DNA of 8,320 nt from Kiritimatiellia bacterium (GTDB taxonomy: Bacteria; Verrucomicrobiota; Kiritimatiellia; SLAD01), in contig SKXR01000043.1 in assembly GCA_007128275.1 (NCBI GenBank), positions 1 to 8,320 of the forward strand, given 5' to 3'. Position numbers and translations under genes: made by a program. This document shows positions 6,010-8,320 of this stretch, in pieces. Below the pieces are notes generated by a model. That model saw only the letters and a list, made by a program, of their open reading frames with translations, was not told where the DNA came from and did no database searches. Numbering within the stretch: the first letter of the stretch is position 1; every line of letters begins with the position of its first letter.

Positions 6010-8310
6010 ATGTTGGACATCAAGGAACAGCCTCTTTCTTCCGGACTGCTATGGCGCATGAGCGGTCGCCTCGACGGCGCCGGCGCCATCGTCTTTGATG
6101 CGCAGGCGTCCGAATTGCCCGCGGACGTCCGCCATGTGGTGGTGGATTTCAAGGATACGGACTATCTCTCCAGCGCCGGGCTCCGCGAATTGATCAAACT
6201 GGGTCGCACGCTCAAGTCGCGAAACGGCGCCCTTATCCTGACGGCGATCACCCCGTTCGTCGCCCAGGTGCTGGACCTCGCCGGGATGAACGATCACTTC
6301 CCTCAAACCGCATCCGCCAAAGAAGCCGCCGCCATCATCGACGCCGCTTCCGGCGTAACAGGCGGCGGTGAAACGGTCGTCAACGGACGCCGTTACACGG
6401 TGACCCCTTCCTCGGAAGCGCAACAACCGCTCCGCGAATGGGGCTCGTTGGAAGAACTCATGATGGACTCCGAGGAGGCCGGCCCGCGCATTACGGCTTC
6501 CCTCGCCGAACTGGGCTGCGCGTTCGGTTTCGGCGGACTGGGATTTGACCGCACGCAAGCGAAAGCGGCGCACGGCATGTTCCTATCCACCGGCCGGCTC
6601 CTGGCCGTACAACCCGCGGACGGCTCCGGCATCGCCGACTTCCTGCGCGCCGCCAAGCCGGATGAAACGCTCTTTCATCTTTCATCCGCGCTTTCGCTCG
6701 CCGGTTCGCCCGCCATGGCCGTGCACCACGATGGCGCAGCGACGGTCGACACCGTGCTCCGGGATATCAGCGAACTTACCGGGACCCCGGACCTGCTGGC
6801 GTTCATACTGGTCGCCACATCCAACAACCTGCACGGACGCTATGTGGCCGAGGCCAAAGACGTGCAGACCGGACATTTCACCCAACGCGAAGGCGAACAC
6901 CATCAGCGCATAGCATACATCGGCGTCGCGACACGCGGCGATCAGGGCTGGCCCGACGCGTTCGAACAACCGATCGCCGGTTATCGCACCATGGGCTGCG
7001 CTTGCTGGTTCGACGCGGAACTCGAGGTCCCACCGACGGACACGCTGATGGAGGCCTTGAAGGCCGTCGCCGAAGTGGAGGAAATCCGTGGCGTGGCCGA
7101 TCTCCTGCCGGAAACCGTCTTGACGAATTTGGATGCGTGGATCTTTCTCCCGCCTGTCGTGGAATCGGCCACCGCCAAACGGCTCGAAATCGAGGTAAAG
7201 GAAGGCGACCCTTTGCGCGACGAATGGGACGCCATTACGCGCCGCATCTATCATGACGCGTCCCGCGTGGAACTGTCGCAGCTTAGCGGGGGCTACAGCG
7301 CCACCACCTACCAGGCGGCGAGCCGGGATAAGGAAGGAAGGCGCCAACTCCCCACCGTGCTGAAGATCAGCAGTTTGGAAAGTATCGAACGGGAAGCCGA
7401 CGCCTATCATCGGTACGTCGAGAAGTTCATCCTCAACAACAGCACGGTCATCATGGGCCGCGCCACGCGCGGCCATTGGGCGGGTCTGCGCTACAACTTC
7501 CTCGGGATCACCGGCTCGGAAGGTAAACTCTCGTGGCTGACGCACCATTACCGCAAACGACCGGTGGAAGAGCTCGATCCGATTTTCGAACATCTATTCA
7601 CCCGGATTCTTAACCCGTGGTACGGCCAGGCGCGCGAAGAGCCTGTCGCGCTCTATGACGACAATAATCCGACCCACCTGTTCAAGGGCCTGCTCGGTCA
7701 AGCGAAGAAGGCCATGGGTGTCGCGTCCACCGAGAAAACCATCCGGTGCGATCCGTTGAATATGGACCTTCCGAATCCCTACTGGGTCCTCAAACACATT
7801 TATCCGGAGCGCGCCCAATGGACGCTGCCCTGGTTCTCGGCCATAACGCATGGCGACTTGAACATGCAGAACATTCTGCTCGACGAGAAAGAAAACCTCT
7901 ACGTGATCGATTTTTCGGAAACACGACCGCGCAACGTCTGGTCCGATTTCGCGCGCCTTGAACCCATCTTCAAATTAGAGATGGTCACCCCCGCCGACGA
8001 CGCCGAGCTGGCGCGCCTGCTGCGATTCGAACAGGGACTGCTGCAGGTCAGTGCAACGGATGAAACGCCGCCGTGCGATTACGACGGATCCGATCCGATG
8101 GTCTTCAAGGCGCATCACACCCTGTCGCTGCTGCGCAAGATCGCTTGCCAATACACGCCCGGTCGCACGGATCTCGTCCCGTACCTGCTGGCCTTGCTGG
8201 AATGGACGTATCCCGTCGTCTATTACGCCCAGCTTTCCGAACGGCAACGGCAATACGGCATGTTCAGCACGGCCCTGATCGCGAAACGGCTGTTGGAATT
8301 GACGGAGTAA
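6010..8310 (+). CDS. STAS domain - unassigned middle region - APH/kinase-like phosphotransferase fusion, 766 aa
   Basis: Three parts are visible. Residues 1-113 form a STAS domain like anti-sigma factor antagonists, with VVVDFKDTDYLSSAGLRELI holding the serine pair Ser54/Ser55 where such proteins are phosphorylated. Residues about 120-385 match nothing I can name; they contain Gly-rich FGFGGLGFD (173-180) and a hydrophobic strand LLAFILVATSNN (262-273). Residues about 424-650 form an aminoglycoside-phosphotransferase/protein-kinase-like fold: LSGGYSATTY (425-434) as the nucleotide loop, Lys452 (TVLKIS), Glu462 as a possible partner, HGDLNMQNILLD (614-625) as catalytic loop and IDF (633-635) as metal-binding motif. 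A helical tail follows. The kinase part may belong to the TCAD9-like group of APH relatives. No signal peptide or membrane helix is seen. ATG 6010 follows an in-frame stop (5992) closely and is the only sensible start, yet has no clear Shine-Dalgarno. A signalling role is inferred; the substrate is unknown and resistance activity is unlikely. Confidence 0.8.
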   Translation: MLDIKEQPLSSGLLWRMSGRLDGAGAIVFDAQASELPADVRHVVVDFKDTDYLSSAGLRELIKLGRTLKSRNGALILTAITPFVAQVLDLAGMNDHFPQTASAKEAAAIIDAASGVTGGGETVVNGRRYTVTPSSEAQQPLREWGSLEELMMDSEEAGPRITASLAELGCAFGFGGLGFDRTQAKAAHGMFLSTGRLLAVQPADGSGIADFLRAAKPDETLFHLSSALSLAGSPAMAVHHDGAATVDTVLRDISELTGTPDLLAFILVATSNNLHGRYVAEAKDVQTGHFTQREGEHHQRIAYIGVATRGDQGWPDAFEQPIAGYRTMGCACWFDAELEVPPTDTLMEALKAVAEVEEIRGVADLLPETVLTNLDAWIFLPPVVESATAKRLEIEVKEGDPLRDEWDAITRRIYHDASRVELSQLSGGYSATTYQAASRDKEGRRQLPTVLKISSLESIEREADAYHRYVEKFILNNSTVIMGRATRGHWAGLRYNFLGITGSEGKLSWLTHHYRKRPVEELDPIFEHLFTRILNPWYGQAREEPVALYDDNNPTHLFKGLLGQAKKAMGVASTEKTIRCDPLNMDLPNPYWVLKHIYPERAQWTLPWFSAITHGDLNMQNILLDEKENLYVIDFSETRPRNVWSDFARLEPIFKLEMVTPADDAELARLLRFEQGLLQVSATDETPPCDYDGSDPMVFKAHHTLSLLRKIACQYTPGRTDLVPYLLALLEWTYPVVYYAQLSERQRQYGMFSTALIAKRLLELTE

Positions 8311-8320
8311 TACCGATCAC

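Noticed and set aside
7849..7908. Antibiotic resistance phosphotransferase
   Set aside because: The HGDxxxxN and IDF motifs are shared by a wide range of APH-fold kinases. The STAS fusion and chain length argue for a signalling or metabolic role.

Overview
The window is GC-rich and tightly packed, with every supported gene on the + strand. It is bacterial. The repeat core with ends reading AGCCCGTTGAAAAA, the GC-rich codon use and the tandem MrpD-like subunits suggest Nitrospira or a related Nitrospirota member. That placement rests on memory and inference, not on a marker gene.

Layout: positions 1-3749 hold the end of an Mrp-type (complex I-related) cation/proton antiporter operon. It consists of a MrpD-type channel subunit cut by the left window edge, a second longer MrpD/HyfB-like subunit starting in an ATGA overlap, and a small MrpE subunit 8 bases further on. 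After 24 bases that include a strong AGGAGG ribosome binding site comes a 632-residue DUF4914 protein (3774-5672). It reads as a highly diverged relative of ATP-dependent phosphoenolpyruvate carboxykinase (PEPCK). The usual MrpF and MrpG genes do not follow MrpE here; if present they must lie upstream.

Positions 5673-6009 are the only long stretch without a gene. It is almost filled by a composite inverted-repeat element of about 294 bases (5672-5965). A second, smaller element of about 125 bases (5772-5896) with perfect 14-base inverted ends is nested inside it, and one outer arm carries an extra 40-base GC palindrome block. The right outer end overlaps a plausible extended -10 promoter for the next gene.

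The last gene (6010-8310) encodes a 766-residue fusion: an N-terminal STAS (anti-sigma antagonist-like) domain, a middle region of about 260 residues I cannot assign, and a C-terminal aminoglycoside-phosphotransferase/kinase-like domain with its catalytic motifs intact.

How they may work together: the first three products belong to one membrane complex that exchanges protons for sodium or another cation. The DUF4914 protein is a cytosolic P-loop enzyme probably co-transcribed with them, so a metabolic or regulatory link to ion energetics is possible but unproven. The STAS-kinase fusion looks like a signalling protein and may be a separate transcription unit. Nothing here is a recognised defence system. 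The most unusual items are the PEPCK-like DUF4914 enzyme beside the antiporter, the STAS-orphan-phosphotransferase fusion, the second MrpD-like subunit lacking the key TM5 glutamate, and the nested repeat.
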